Assembly (NCBI GenBank): GCA_021647315.1
Contig: JAKIUY010000038.1
Coordinates: 1-37,076 of the forward strand
DNA: 37,076 nucleotides
Source of the DNA: Victivallaceae bacterium
GTDB taxonomy: Bacteria; Verrucomicrobiota; Lentisphaeria; Victivallales; Victivallaceae
Direction of reading: 5' to 3'
The position numbers and the translations under genes are program-made. Below the pieces are notes generated by a model. It saw only the letters and a list, made by a program, of their open reading frames with translations. It was not told the DNA's origin and did not search any database. Shown piece after piece: positions 17,357 through 25,874 of the stretch; within the stretch, counting starts at the first letter, position 1; every line of letters begins with the position of its first letter.

Positions 17357-18280
17357 ATGGAAAATAAAAAATATAGTGCTGGTGTCTGGTCAGCAGCCCC
17401 AACGCCATTGACAAATGATGGACAAGTTGATAAAGAGGCTATTAAACGTTTGACTGAACATCATCTTCGGCTTGGCGTTAAAGGCGTTTTTCTCTGCGGC
17501 ACCAGTGGCGAAGGTCCCTGGATGACTAATACAATGCGCTTAGATACCGCCGAAGCAACGGTAAAAGCAGTAGCAGGGAGGTTAAAAGTTACAGTTCAGG
17601 TAACCGATAATTCAGCTGTTAGAATTCTAGATAATATCTATGGCCTTGTTGATTTAGGCGTGGATGCGGTGATCATGGCACCACCATTTTTTCAACAGAA
17701 CATCGATCAAGCATACCTGAAAGCGATGTTTATCGAGGTTCTTGATAATAGCCCGTTGCCGGTAGGATTTTACCATCGCGGAGCTCATTCAAGCGTTGAA
17801 GTAACCGCTGAAACTGTAATGGCTCTGATGGAACATCCTAATTTGATTATGGTTAAGGACAGTTCTGATGATAGAGCAACAATGAAACAATTTGTTCAAC
17901 ATGCTACTACCCTAAACAATCCCCCAATCCTGCTTAATGGAGGCGAATTTGACTGCGTACCATATCTCAAGGCCGGCTATGATGGTTTACTCTTCGGCGG
18001 AGCCTGTTTTAACGGTTATCTGAGCAATAAAATAATTGACGCAGCCAAAAAAGAAGATTTCGCCGGTGCTCAACAGTTACAGGACAAAATGTCCGCAATG
18101 ATGCTGGAAATTTTTGGCGGTGATGAATTTCCATACTGGCTAGCGGCACAAAAACAGCTCTTAGTCGAACTTGGTATCTTTTCAACCAGCAACACCATTA
18201 TAAACTATCAGGTACCAGCTGCACATATACCGGTATTGAGAAAAATTATTGCCAACTATAAAGCCTACCTTTTACCCTAA
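17357..18280 (+). CDS. DHDPS/N-acetylneuraminate lyase-family aldolase
   Basis: A 307-residue class I aldolase or lyase. The GTSGEG motif (48-53) replaces the common GTTGE, Y139 lies in GFYHRG, and the Schiff-base lysine is K167 in IMVKDSS. The family cleaves or joins pyruvate with aldehydes: sialic acid lyase, dihydrodipicolinate synthase and keto-deoxy sugar acid aldolases all belong here. The Y-H-R-G context differs from the classic YNVP of DapA, so a biosynthetic DapA role is unlikely. The start at 17357 has GGAGA eight bases upstream; the in-frame ATG at 17342 overlaps that site. Placement after a sialidase-like gene points to cleavage of a released nonulosonate or keto-deoxy acid, but specificity is inference. 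Confidence 0.87.
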   Translation: MENKKYSAGVWSAAPTPLTNDGQVDKEAIKRLTEHHLRLGVKGVFLCGTSGEGPWMTNTMRLDTAEATVKAVAGRLKVTVQVTDNSAVRILDNIYGLVDLGVDAVIMAPPFFQQNIDQAYLKAMFIEVLDNSPLPVGFYHRGAHSSVEVTAETVMALMEHPNLIMVKDSSDDRATMKQFVQHATTLNNPPILLNGGEFDCVPYLKAGYDGLLFGGACFNGYLSNKIIDAAKKEDFAGAQQLQDKMSAMMLEIFGGDEFPYWLAAQKQLLVELGIFSTSNTIINYQVPAAHIPVLRKIIANYKAYLLP

Positions 18281-18449
18281 TCAGGTGGCACCTGAAGGCA
18301 GATACCGCTTCGCGGGAGTGCGAATGTAAAATATTTTTACTTCGTCCTTTCGCTTCACTCAAGTGTCCAATTTTTGGGCAATGAAGTGCAACGGAAAACG
18401 AAGTAAAACTTTGTGAATTAGGGTCTAATCGTGTGGCATCCGCTTGGGA
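18281..18449. other. Intergenic hairpin region after the aldolase gene
   Basis: A perfect small palindrome TCAGGTGGCACCTGA (18281-18295) starts at the base after the aldolase stop. An 11-base inverted pair follows: TTTTACTTCGT (18335-18345) with ACGAAGTAAAA (18398-18408). These lie between convergent genes and may end transcription from either side, though no clear T-run follows the first hairpin. Confidence 0.45.
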
Positions 18450-18742
18450 TTATTTGTTAGTCTGTTTTTTGAGCGGTTTGATTTTTATACATTTTATCAG
18501 TTCCCAACCATGGAAGATCAAGATAACTTGCTAAAGTTTTTTGCCCTCATCAATAAATGTAGTAACTAATTCGCCATGCTCATATTTTTGCAGTTGGGCT
18601 GTCGCCGCTTTAATAGCAGCATTAAGTTGTTTGGTGGTTGGCTTTAAAACCTTTTCCCCACGCTTTATTCTTGCGCGGGAAGTATTTTACTTCAATTAAA
18701 CCAACATATTCGACATAAGGGTTTTGAAATTGCCTCCCTAAA
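18450..18742 (-). pseudogene. Remnant of an AAA-ATPase/PD-(D/E)XK nuclease-like gene (DUF1703/PDDEXK_9 type)
   Basis: On the minus strand the sequence starts right after the stop of the neighbouring DUF4838 gene and reads YVEYVGLIEVKYFPRKNKA, containing the E-x-K nuclease signature. A frameshift follows. The next frame reads LNAAIKAATAQLQKYEHG, then a stop, then VILIFHGWELIKCIKI, which is the usual end of this family (a helix with QLxKY and a final beta strand). Intact relatives are about 500-residue ATPase-nuclease fusions common in PVC and Bacteroidota genomes. Only the last ~95 residues survive, with at least one frameshift and one stop. Its abrupt beginning at the DUF4838 gene suggests that gene arrived by rearrangement. 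Confidence 0.68.
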
Positions 18743-21571
18743 TTATCTAGAGAATTCAATTGTTTTGATCAAGCATTTTTTAAAAGATTTGTCACCCGCA
18801 GTGCAAATAAACAGATAGGCATTAGCATCATCATTAACTGCTACAGTTCCTATATCAATCCATTGATAACCATCATATTGCGGGATCGTCGTCGCCTGAA
18901 CAAATTTACTTAATAGATTTTTTCTTGCTTGAGGACTGTAAAGTCCGAATCTTATTCCATATCCGGGTTTGACTCCACCTATTTTAAGTAGTGCCCTAAC
19001 TTTATAATCATTGGGTTTGAGAAATTTACTAATTGTCCACTTGGTATCCCAACCTTTGCTTGTCGGAGAAATTGATACAACCTTACTGCCTGCGTCAGTA
19101 ATTTTTTTAGCCGCGCCCTCGACTTTAGCCGTTGCCCCTTTTAATAGAATTGCCCCAGGTTTAGCTGCACTCGTAACTGGTTTTACTAGTTTTTTTGGCC
19201 TGTTACGCCGCTGAATTGTCCCTGGCTTAACACCTTGAGGAATAAACTCAATGCCGGTTATGTAGACGTTAGATGCTGCACTATTCGCATATTGAGCGAG
19301 GAAAAAGTATGCACTAGCAGCATCAGAACCATTAAAGGTCCCACAATCAATCCATTTAAAACCACTTTCAGGTAGTTTATCCGCATTAATTCTGACATCT
19401 AAGGCATTTTTCTTTAAACTAACGGAATATATTCCACCTACAATAGCAAGCCCGCTATTACTTTTTTTATCAATTCTGACCTGAATTCTGGCTTTATACT
19501 TAGTGTTATTGAAGAGACAAGAGCCAAAGAACCATTGAACCGCCCATTCTTTACCATCCATAGGTAATTTAATAACTTTTCCGCTTGGTACGCTAATATC
19601 ATCATATCTTTTAGCGCCATTGCCAACTCTAGAGGCATCTTTAGCACCAAGGGTAACAATTACTGGCAGATCGCCCTCAGCAACAATATTGTTTTTACGT
19701 TTCCATTCAATAATGCGTGTCGGGGTTGTGGTTGAATTTTCGGTAATTCGTTTGACCTGGAATTTATTGGCCAATTTACTAAATAGCTCAAGATCCTTAA
19801 TGTACTGTTTTTTCTCCGCTTTATTTTTAGGTGATAAAACCTCTAGCCGATAAAATAGGACGCTAATATATTCATATTCGACCTTAGCTAACAACTTTTT
19901 ATCTCCAGTAGCTAATTTAAGTGCCTGTTTAAATATTTGACTTGCTTTAGGATAATAATTGCTGCTGAGTTTTAGTATCCTTCTAGTCGAATCAGTCACT
20001 TTGTGATTTTTACGATAAAGTTTCCATTCATTAAGGAGTAGATCACTATATTCCTGCATTAATGGTGCAGCTTTACCAAAATAACCATAATTAAATTCGC
20101 GAACTAAATCAACTATTTTTCGCCGTGGATCCCACATCTTTTGAGCATAAACCCAGGCCCGCAGCCGCCCCTGATTTTCACCTGGACCGTAATGAGAACT
20201 TTGCAAAAATAGTGCTTTAACGCCATTTTTTGCATAAACGTCAATATTATGGTCAATAACTTCTAAATTTGGCCATGGCATCGGCCAGCCGCCATAATTA
20301 ACCACATAATCCCAAATGAAAATATCTGCACCAGCCCTATTCCAGCCCTTTAATAATGGCAAGAATTTATTATGATCGTCAATATTAAACATCGGATAAT
20401 GAGCCGAAAACTCATTGGCCAAACGAATTATCACATTATCTGTTGGACGTAAATGTTTTGGGGGCTGTTTAGATTCGGCATAAGCCAATGTCGTAATTTT
20501 TACATGAGGATATTTTTGCTTAACCTTTTGGGCTATATTATTGACAAAGTCAAGCAACGGACCAGCTTCAGAACCTTCTCGTTTAGCTATTGCCTGACAA
20601 TTCTTGCATTGACAAAAACCACCACTACTGTCATTAGGTGAAATATCAAACAGCCCGTAAGTATGATAAGTTCCCAATTCCTTCAATACTTTTGCGGTTA
20701 CAATTCGTCGCACCGCAGGATTAGTCCAACATAGGTGACCACCACCACCATGACCTTGATGAATACGTTTGCCATTAACCAAAGCAAAATATTCAGGATG
20801 ATTCGCAAAATATTTATCATTCGGTAATAATTGCCAACAGGTATGGACAAAGTACTTTGTCGGTAGAGCGGTATAGCCACCCCATGCAGCCGGAACCCGC
20901 TCAAATCTTGAGTCACTGGCTCCAACTCGGTTGAAGAGTTGAAATTCAGCGTTAAAAGATTCGGATTGAAACATTGTGCGTACCGTAAAAATCGGCCGGT
21001 AGGTGCGCAGCATTATGGTCTGTTCTGGTGCTAATTTTGGCATCTGTAAGCCATCAACAACGGCATAAAGGCGTTCACCAAAATCTTCTTCGACAAGTGC
21101 AATAACCGGACTGATTGCACCACGTTTTCTGCCACCGATAAGAAAAAAATTACCGTTTTTGCGTTGAATCATATAACCTGCTGCACCAAGCTCAATTGAT
21201 GGGTTTAAGCCAGACTGACGATACAATTTAGTCTTCCCAATACTAAAAACAGCGCCAGGTGAGGCTGCAGGTTCTTTTATGATGATAAAATTACTTCCGG
21301 TGCCGATATCAAGCGCATTTTTCAGTATCGAGGCGGCCTTTTGATCAATGGTTGATGGTGCCGCTGGCAACAAAATTTTAAATGCTGGTTGACCGTTACG
21401 CATCAAAGTTATCTTAACCGGTTCGCCATCACGCGGCGCTAAAACACTATGATTTTTTTTCCCAAAAAATAATTTAGTTAAATGGTTATTCAATTTTGGA
21501 CGGGCAGAAAGTGAGGGAGCTATTATTGCACTAATCATGGCATAATAGAGAATTTTTTTACTTATAATCAT
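18743..21571 (-). CDS. Secreted DUF4838 glycosidase-like protein with two C-terminal beta-sandwich modules (copy 2)
   Basis: A 942-residue protein with the same architecture as copy 1: signal peptide (IISKKILYYAMISAIIAPSL), N-terminal alpha/beta domain, DUF4838 barrel with DISPNDSSGGFCQCKNC, helical part and two sandwich modules. By eye most residues in the barrel are identical to copy 1; differences are concentrated in the N-terminal 60 residues and in the linker between the two sandwiches. The start is the ATG at 21571 (an in-frame TTG lies just upstream), with GAGAGAC before it. It follows the small sandwich gene by 14 bases, the same order as in copy 1. Unlike copies 1 and 3 it has no sialidase-like gene after it but a decayed nuclease fragment. 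Divergence in substrate is possible but not shown. Confidence 0.88.
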   Translation of the reverse strand: MIISKKILYYAMISAIIAPSLSARPKLNNHLTKLFFGKKNHSVLAPRDGEPVKITLMRNGQPAFKILLPAAPSTIDQKAASILKNALDIGTGSNFIIIKEPAASPGAVFSIGKTKLYRQSGLNPSIELGAAGYMIQRKNGNFFLIGGRKRGAISPVIALVEEDFGERLYAVVDGLQMPKLAPEQTIMLRTYRPIFTVRTMFQSESFNAEFQLFNRVGASDSRFERVPAAWGGYTALPTKYFVHTCWQLLPNDKYFANHPEYFALVNGKRIHQGHGGGGHLCWTNPAVRRIVTAKVLKELGTYHTYGLFDISPNDSSGGFCQCKNCQAIAKREGSEAGPLLDFVNNIAQKVKQKYPHVKITTLAYAESKQPPKHLRPTDNVIIRLANEFSAHYPMFNIDDHNKFLPLLKGWNRAGADIFIWDYVVNYGGWPMPWPNLEVIDHNIDVYAKNGVKALFLQSSHYGPGENQGRLRAWVYAQKMWDPRRKIVDLVREFNYGYFGKAAPLMQEYSDLLLNEWKLYRKNHKVTDSTRRILKLSSNYYPKASQIFKQALKLATGDKKLLAKVEYEYISVLFYRLEVLSPKNKAEKKQYIKDLELFSKLANKFQVKRITENSTTTPTRIIEWKRKNNIVAEGDLPVIVTLGAKDASRVGNGAKRYDDISVPSGKVIKLPMDGKEWAVQWFFGSCLFNNTKYKARIQVRIDKKSNSGLAIVGGIYSVSLKKNALDVRINADKLPESGFKWIDCGTFNGSDAASAYFFLAQYANSAASNVYITGIEFIPQGVKPGTIQRRNRPKKLVKPVTSAAKPGAILLKGATAKVEGAAKKITDAGSKVVSISPTSKGWDTKWTISKFLKPNDYKVRALLKIGGVKPGYGIRFGLYSPQARKNLLSKFVQATTIPQYDGYQWIDIGTVAVNDDANAYLFICTAGDKSFKKCLIKTIEFSR

Positions 21572-21585
21572 CAATTTTGTCTCTC

Positions 21586-22071
21586 TTATTTATTAATTGG
21601 ATATAGTTCGATGCTTTTTATAAAAAAACTTTCGAAAGAGTTATCACCAGCACTTGCGATAAATAAATAGGCTTTATCATCATCAGGAACGGTTATTTCC
21701 CCCAAATCAACCCACTGATATGTTGTTTTTAGTGGAATCTCCGTTATTTTTATCACTTTTTCAAATGGACAACCATGGGCTGCCGGACTATAAATTGCGA
21801 AACGTACCCCATACCCAGCTTTGGGCGCGGTGACTTTGATAAAAGCTCGTGCCGTGTAAGTGCCTGCACCAACTTTACCAGCAAGGGGGAGTTGAACATC
21901 CCAACCTTTACTCGTTGGAGAAACTGAAATAACGGCTATCCCATCCTTGATTACTCGCTTCGCTTTCTTTTGAATTTTAAACATTTTTCCCGTTATTACT
22001 ACTGGTGAATTCGCAAATGAGCTTCCAATAATAGTCATTAAAACTAATAACATGACAAAAGATTTATTCAT
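21586..22071 (-). CDS. Small secreted beta-sandwich protein (copy 2)
   Basis: A 161-residue protein with a signal peptide (MNKSFVMLLVLMTIIGSSFA) followed by one domain related to the 11617-12135 protein and to the C-terminal module of the DUF4838 proteins. Shared landmarks are VSPTSKGWDVQLPLAGKV, AGYGVRFAIYSPAAHGCPFE and FIASAGDNSFE. The start is the second ATG (22071), which lies nine bases after AAGGA; the first ATG (22080) directly abuts that site. It sits 14 bases before DUF4838 copy 2, so the pair is likely co-translated and may work as binding subunit plus enzyme. It begins 21 bases after the end of the exchanger gene. Confidence 0.8.
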   Translation of the reverse strand: MNKSFVMLLVLMTIIGSSFANSPVVITGKMFKIQKKAKRVIKDGIAVISVSPTSKGWDVQLPLAGKVGAGTYTARAFIKVTAPKAGYGVRFAIYSPAAHGCPFEKVIKITEIPLKTTYQWVDLGEITVPDDDKAYLFIASAGDNSFESFFIKSIELYPINK

Positions 22072-22092
22072 AATATTCATTCCTTATTAAAT

Positions 22093-23082
22093 TTAATTAT
22101 TTATTACGTTATAGATAATAAAGCCTATATAGATTGCTAATAGACTTGTGCCTTCCCAGCGTACCAGTTTCCAGCTTGTACGCATAAATACTGCCAGCAG
22201 TAAACCAGTACCAAGCATGCTAGGCATAATAATATGATTCATCTCAATACCTACTTTTATTGGTGAAATAGTGGCGCAAATGCCAATAATTAAAATGATA
22301 TTAAAGATTGAACTCCCGATGATATTACCCAATGCCATATCGTGACGTTTTTTGATGACACTGGTAATGGTTACTGCTAACTCTGGCACGGAGGTTCCAA
22401 ATGCTACTACGGTGGCGGCAATTAATGTTTTACTCATATTAAATTTTTCAGCCGTCCAGATAGCATTATCAACCATGGTTTTAGCCCCTACAACTATTAA
22501 TATTATGCCAATTGCTATAAATAGCCACGCTAGTAGACTGCTGCTGAACTTATTGTCGCAATCTCCTGCGTCTGGTAACTCAGAGTTTAGTGCATCGCGG
22601 TTTTTAAATAGATAGATAAAATAGGCGATGAGTAATACCAACATAATTCCACCTTCAAACCGACTTATACCGTTATAGCCGTCAAGGTTAATATGTCCAC
22701 AGAGTAGTAATAGAACAAAAATTCCCAACATGAAAAATATATCACGTTTGATTAAGTTTTTTGGGGTTGAGAGCTGTTTCATCAAAATAATGCCAACTCC
22801 CAACACTAGTGTCATATTGGTAATATTACTACCGACAACTACTCCTATAACAATATCACCTTCGTTATGCAGTGAGGCATAGATGTCAGTTGCCAGTTCT
22901 GGCAGTGAGGTTCCAATACTCACTAAAGTCAGACCGATAATAATTTCGGGGATCTTATATGAACGGGCAATCTGTGAAGCAGCTTCGACAAACCAGTCAC
23001 TGCCTTTAATTAGAATGACTAAACCAACAATAAATAGTAGGATATTTACTGCCATCATTTCAGTAGAAAATGATACTTCCAT
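22093..23082 (-). CDS. CaCA-family Na+/Ca2+ (cation/proton) antiporter, YrbG-like
   Basis: A 329-residue inner-membrane protein with about ten hydrophobic segments. It carries the two inverted alpha repeats that define the family: GTSLPEL (57-63) with GSNITN, and GTSVPEL (229-235) with GNIIGSSIFN. The acidic residue in each repeat binds the cation. A hydrophilic loop with several acidic residues (about 160-180) separates the halves. Members exchange Ca2+ for Na+ or H+. AGGATATT lies before the start. It shares strand and close spacing with the small sandwich and DUF4838 genes, yet no direct tie to glycan use is known; calcium control for secreted glycan enzymes is speculation. It may simply be the older resident gene here. 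Confidence 0.9.
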   Translation of the reverse strand: MEVSFSTEMMAVNILLFIVGLVILIKGSDWFVEAASQIARSYKIPEIIIGLTLVSIGTSLPELATDIYASLHNEGDIVIGVVVGSNITNMTLVLGVGIILMKQLSTPKNLIKRDIFFMLGIFVLLLLCGHINLDGYNGISRFEGGIMLVLLIAYFIYLFKNRDALNSELPDAGDCDNKFSSSLLAWLFIAIGIILIVVGAKTMVDNAIWTAEKFNMSKTLIAATVVAFGTSVPELAVTITSVIKKRHDMALGNIIGSSIFNIILIIGICATISPIKVGIEMNHIIMPSMLGTGLLLAVFMRTSWKLVRWEGTSLLAIYIGFIIYNVINN

Positions 23083-23186
23083 AAATTAATATCCTATACC
23101 ATTGCTCATAATACTCTGTAGTTTTTTGGTGAAATATTTCTATTTTAACTCCGATGTGAAAACTCTTTTCGAATGGGCTCTAGTTA

Positions 23187-23219
23187 AGGCTTTACATTGC
23201 ACTTTGCCATGTAAAGCCT
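23187..23219 (-). terminator. Hairpin downstream of pseudopilin 2
   Basis: A perfect 11-base stem, AGGCTTTACAT (23187-23197) with ATGTAAAGCCT (23209-23219), lies between the pseudopilin stop and the exchanger start. The T-run after it on the minus strand is short, so its efficiency is uncertain. A second weaker GAAGG/CCTTC pair lies just before it. Confidence 0.5.
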
Positions 23220-23271
23220 GGTCGACAGAAGGCCTCTCTAATCAACAAGACCTTCCATTTGAATTTATTGT

Positions 23272-24048
23272 TCAATAAATGGCTCTCTCTATCGCATGTG
23301 AATCAAAATAATAGAAACTCAGTGATGCGGCTGGCACTCCTGAATCTGATTGCCCGTCATTTTTTACGCCAAATGACTTGATCTTAGCTGGGGCGGTAAG
23401 CGTCGCATGACCATCAGCAAAACAGATACTAATTTTTTCGGAGTGGCGGGCAAAATAGTGCGGTTTTCCCGAGCGCATAGAACGGAACTGTGCACATTGG
23501 TCAAACTTGTGTCCGCCAGTGAATACCGCTAAATTTAACGAATCTGCGAGCACCGGCATCATACTGGCGTGGCGAATTCTTTTCCTGACAAGATAACGGG
23601 TCAACGGGAAGCCTTTTCTAACCCCGATACTCGGATAATATTCATCGACAGTTGCAACGCTTCCGTACATTTTATAAGCACCATTATCATCATCCCAAGA
23701 TTCTAACCTAGTCTTAGCGGCAGGACAAGTCACAATATTCGGTGTCTTAATATAACCATTAGTATGCAATATGAAACCCCAAGTCCAACGTGGGCCCGGA
23801 TGGCTCCAATCACTGACATCAGTCGGCAGATAACCATCAAAATCGTCAGCATAGAGCGAATAGGCCGTTCCATTACTTTTCAGATTTGAGATACAGTTAA
23901 TAGCCTTAGCCTTTTCTCGCGCCATATTTAAGGCTGGGAGTAACATCGAGGCTAAAATTGCGATAATAGCGATCACTACCAATAGTTCTATGAGGGTGAA
24001 TTTACACTCTCTGCTTAATGCACTTTTAATTTCTTGATATGTTTTCAT
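23272..24048 (-). CDS. Pseudopilin-like protein (H-x9-DG family), copy 2
   Basis: A 258-residue protein with a 16-residue leader (ending REC-K16), then F17 TLIE with the conserved glutamate E21, a hydrophobic helix to about 40, and a globular domain ending in [15 protein letters not shown], with the H-x9-DG spacing. The residue before the cleavage point is lysine rather than the canonical glycine; non-glycine forms are common in Lentisphaerota, so processing is still expected. TTGGAGA lies nine bases before the start. It is transcribed from a near-consensus promoter about 300 bases upstream, giving a long leader. It shares the helix with the protein at 10666 but the globular parts differ. Role in secretion or surface display is inferred. 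Confidence 0.87.
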   Translation of the reverse strand: MKTYQEIKSALSRECKFTLIELLVVIAIIAILASMLLPALNMAREKAKAINCISNLKSNGTAYSLYADDFDGYLPTDVSDWSHPGPRWTWGFILHTNGYIKTPNIVTCPAAKTRLESWDDDNGAYKMYGSVATVDEYYPSIGVRKGFPLTRYLVRKRIRHASMMPVLADSLNLAVFTGGHKFDQCAQFRSMRSGKPHYFARHSEKISICFADGHATLTAPAKIKSFGVKNDGQSDSGVPAASLSFYYFDSHAIERAIY

Positions 24049-24346
24049 ATATTTTCTCCAATATCTTGTGGTTATTTGCTACAGTAATGTTTCTGTCATT
24101 GTTTAGCTGTAAAAGTTCTTTATTCTGGGAAACGATTTTTCAGAACCTTAGCTTAAATCATGCTTTTTCTTGTCGTAACCTCCTTGTTGTTAATATTTGG
24201 AATAGTCCAAATTATAATAAACATATTCTTTATAACTAGACTCTTATTTTTACACTGAGCAGATGATAAACATAATTTAATAATCCATCTGCCTTTCGCG
24301 TTGACTTGATTGTATACATATTAGATTTTAATTGTATCTATTTTTA
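24049..24346 (-). promoter_or_regulatory. Long 5' leader of pseudopilin 2 with candidate operators
   Basis: This ~290-base leader contains no gene. Two ATTGTAT motifs in direct orientation lie at 24309 and 24331, 22 bases apart; the first is palindromic (ATTGTATACATA). A perfect AAGGAGG ribosome-binding sequence (minus strand, 24179-24185) has no suitable start codon after it. The operator-like motifs resemble the palindrome in the promoter of the aldolase/dehydrogenase pair at 27662-27676, suggesting control by the GntR regulator next door. Confidence 0.45.
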
Positions 24347-24375
24347 ATTATACTTCATATTTAGTCAATTGTCAA
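24347..24375 (-). promoter_or_regulatory. Consensus sigma-70 promoter, minus strand
   Basis: Read on the minus strand, TTGACA (24375-24370) and TATAAT (24352-24347) are exact consensus boxes separated by 17 bases. It drives transcription towards the pseudopilin gene, lying just beyond the end of the GntR regulator gene. A perfect promoter of this kind usually needs a repressor, which fits the ATTGTAT motifs in the first tens of bases of the transcript. Confidence 0.8.
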
Positions 24376-24483
24376 GTCGTTATCATCTAAATTTAATAAA
24401 TAAATTAAAATAATATAGTCAAAGCTGACTTCACCTGTCTTGTAGCGCAATTTGCTATACTGAATTATAAGTTTAAACGACAC

Positions 24484-25470
24484 TCATATTATAATTTCAA
24501 TCGGCAACAGTTTAACTTCTGGCCTGTCTTTTTGCCTCAAAATCATGTCAACTGCTGTTTTACCCATTTGAATACCCTGCTTCTCGATAGTTACTGCATG
24601 CTTAAGTGGTAAACGTTCAGTTTGCTCTACTATGCCACCAATTCGAATTGTCGTTATAGCGTCCCCTAGAGCACTTTTTAGTTCATATAATAAATTCACA
24701 CTACTACCAGCATCACACAGTATAATAGCATCAGCTCGGCTTGCAGCAAGTTCCATGGCTATTTGCGGCAATGAGCTATCACTAACATCAATTTGATGTA
24801 GTTTAATATTTTTACCTTCAATCGCATCGCGAATGCCTTTAAGGCGTGAAGAGTAAACTTTACTGTCAAATTTACCAGCCACAGTTAAAATTTTTACGCT
24901 ATTATCTATTATTTTTCGAGTTAATTGAGTAAAAGCAGCACTATTTTCAAAGCCAATATAATCAGCTTTAAGTCCGGGGATTGGAATGTCAATGACGACA
25001 AGATCAATCCCATCGTCAGACAGTTTATGAATGAAATTAATGAAATCAATATTGAATAGGTCTGCTGAGGAAGGATTGACTATCAATTTAGTTAGTTTTT
25101 CTTTTTTGATCAATTCATAAATGACATCCCATTTTGCGCAATGACAGGGCAGTAACAATAAATTAAGCATATTTTTAGCTAATTCATTTTGTATTCCAGC
25201 TAAAATTTGACTATATATTTTAGGCACTAGATATGGCATGAGCACTCCGACACAACTGCTGTTGCATTCTAAATCAGCCACAAATATCCCCGCCCCTTTT
25301 ACTCGCTTAAGAATACCTTCAAGCTCTAAGTCATCAAAAGCTCGCTTTAGTGTAACTTGACTGTAGCCGAGCTCTTTAATCAAGCTACGCACTGGTGGTA
25401 AAGACTGCCCGGGGCTAAGACTGTAAACCTTTTCCAATATCTGTTGTTTTGCTTGTTGATATTTTAACAT
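24484..25470 (-). CDS. GntR-family regulator with LacI-like sensor domain (AraR type)
   Basis: A 328-residue regulator with a GntR winged helix at about 1-65 (GQSLPPVRSLIKELGYSQVT, LEGILKRVKGAGIFV) fused to a periplasmic-binding-protein-like ligand domain (from about 72: VGVLMPYLVPKIYSQILAGI to PLKHAVTIEKQGIQMG). This arrangement is that of AraR and related repressors that release DNA on binding a sugar. AAAGGTAAG precedes the start. Neighbours on the same strand are the dehydrogenase and KDPG-aldolase-like genes upstream and the pseudopilin downstream. The palindrome ATTGTATTTTACAAT in the aldolase promoter and similar motifs in the pseudopilin leader are its likely targets, by inference. 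The effector sugar is unknown. Confidence 0.88.
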   Translation of the reverse strand: MLKYQQAKQQILEKVYSLSPGQSLPPVRSLIKELGYSQVTLKRAFDDLELEGILKRVKGAGIFVADLECNSSCVGVLMPYLVPKIYSQILAGIQNELAKNMLNLLLLPCHCAKWDVIYELIKKEKLTKLIVNPSSADLFNIDFINFIHKLSDDGIDLVVIDIPIPGLKADYIGFENSAAFTQLTRKIIDNSVKILTVAGKFDSKVYSSRLKGIRDAIEGKNIKLHQIDVSDSSLPQIAMELAASRADAIILCDAGSSVNLLYELKSALGDAITTIRIGGIVEQTERLPLKHAVTIEKQGIQMGKTAVDMILRQKDRPEVKLLPIEIII

Positions 25471-25874
25471 AAACTTACCTTTTTTTTATCAATGTCACCA
25501 GACATATACTGGCCTCGCATCAAAACTCTTAAAAACATCCACAGTTGCATCTAATCAAACGTTGTTCGAAAAGTTTTCTAAAACAAGCCGCAAGATTTTA
25601 TTTTTGAGGTGAAGGCGATAGTTGAAAGGGTTTCAGCATTACGAAAACCTTTCAAATAGCGACTAATTAGTATCTTACTAACTAACACACAACTGACAAT
25701 ATAATTGTGGCGTTGTTATTTGATTAGATTAATATAAGGCAAACTTTACTGTTTGTCATGTTGCAAGCTGAATTTATCCTGTAATTCAGTGGATGAATAG
25801 TCATTCTTTGCATGATGCAAGTTTATCACAGATTATGCCTCCAAGGCACTACTTTAGTTATACCGGTATGAAAT
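25471..25874. other. Intergenic region with several palindromes
   Basis: No gene is seen in these 404 bases. Structures present: a hairpin at 25622-25655 with 12 of 13 pairs (TTGAAAGGGTTTC against GAAAACCTTTCAA); CTGAATT/AATTCAG at 25768-25789; TTGCATGATGCAA at 25808-25820; and ATACCGGTAT at 25860-25869 next to the dehydrogenase stop codon. The palindromes may be regulator sites for the downstream GntR gene or parts of a decayed mobile element. Confidence 0.45.

Noticed and set aside
8699-18280. Complete sialic acid (Nan) pathway
   Set aside because: Sialidase-, NanA- and NagB-like genes are present, but NanE, NanK and NagA are not, and active sites of the NagB-like and aldolase proteins differ from the standard ones; only a loose analogy is supported.
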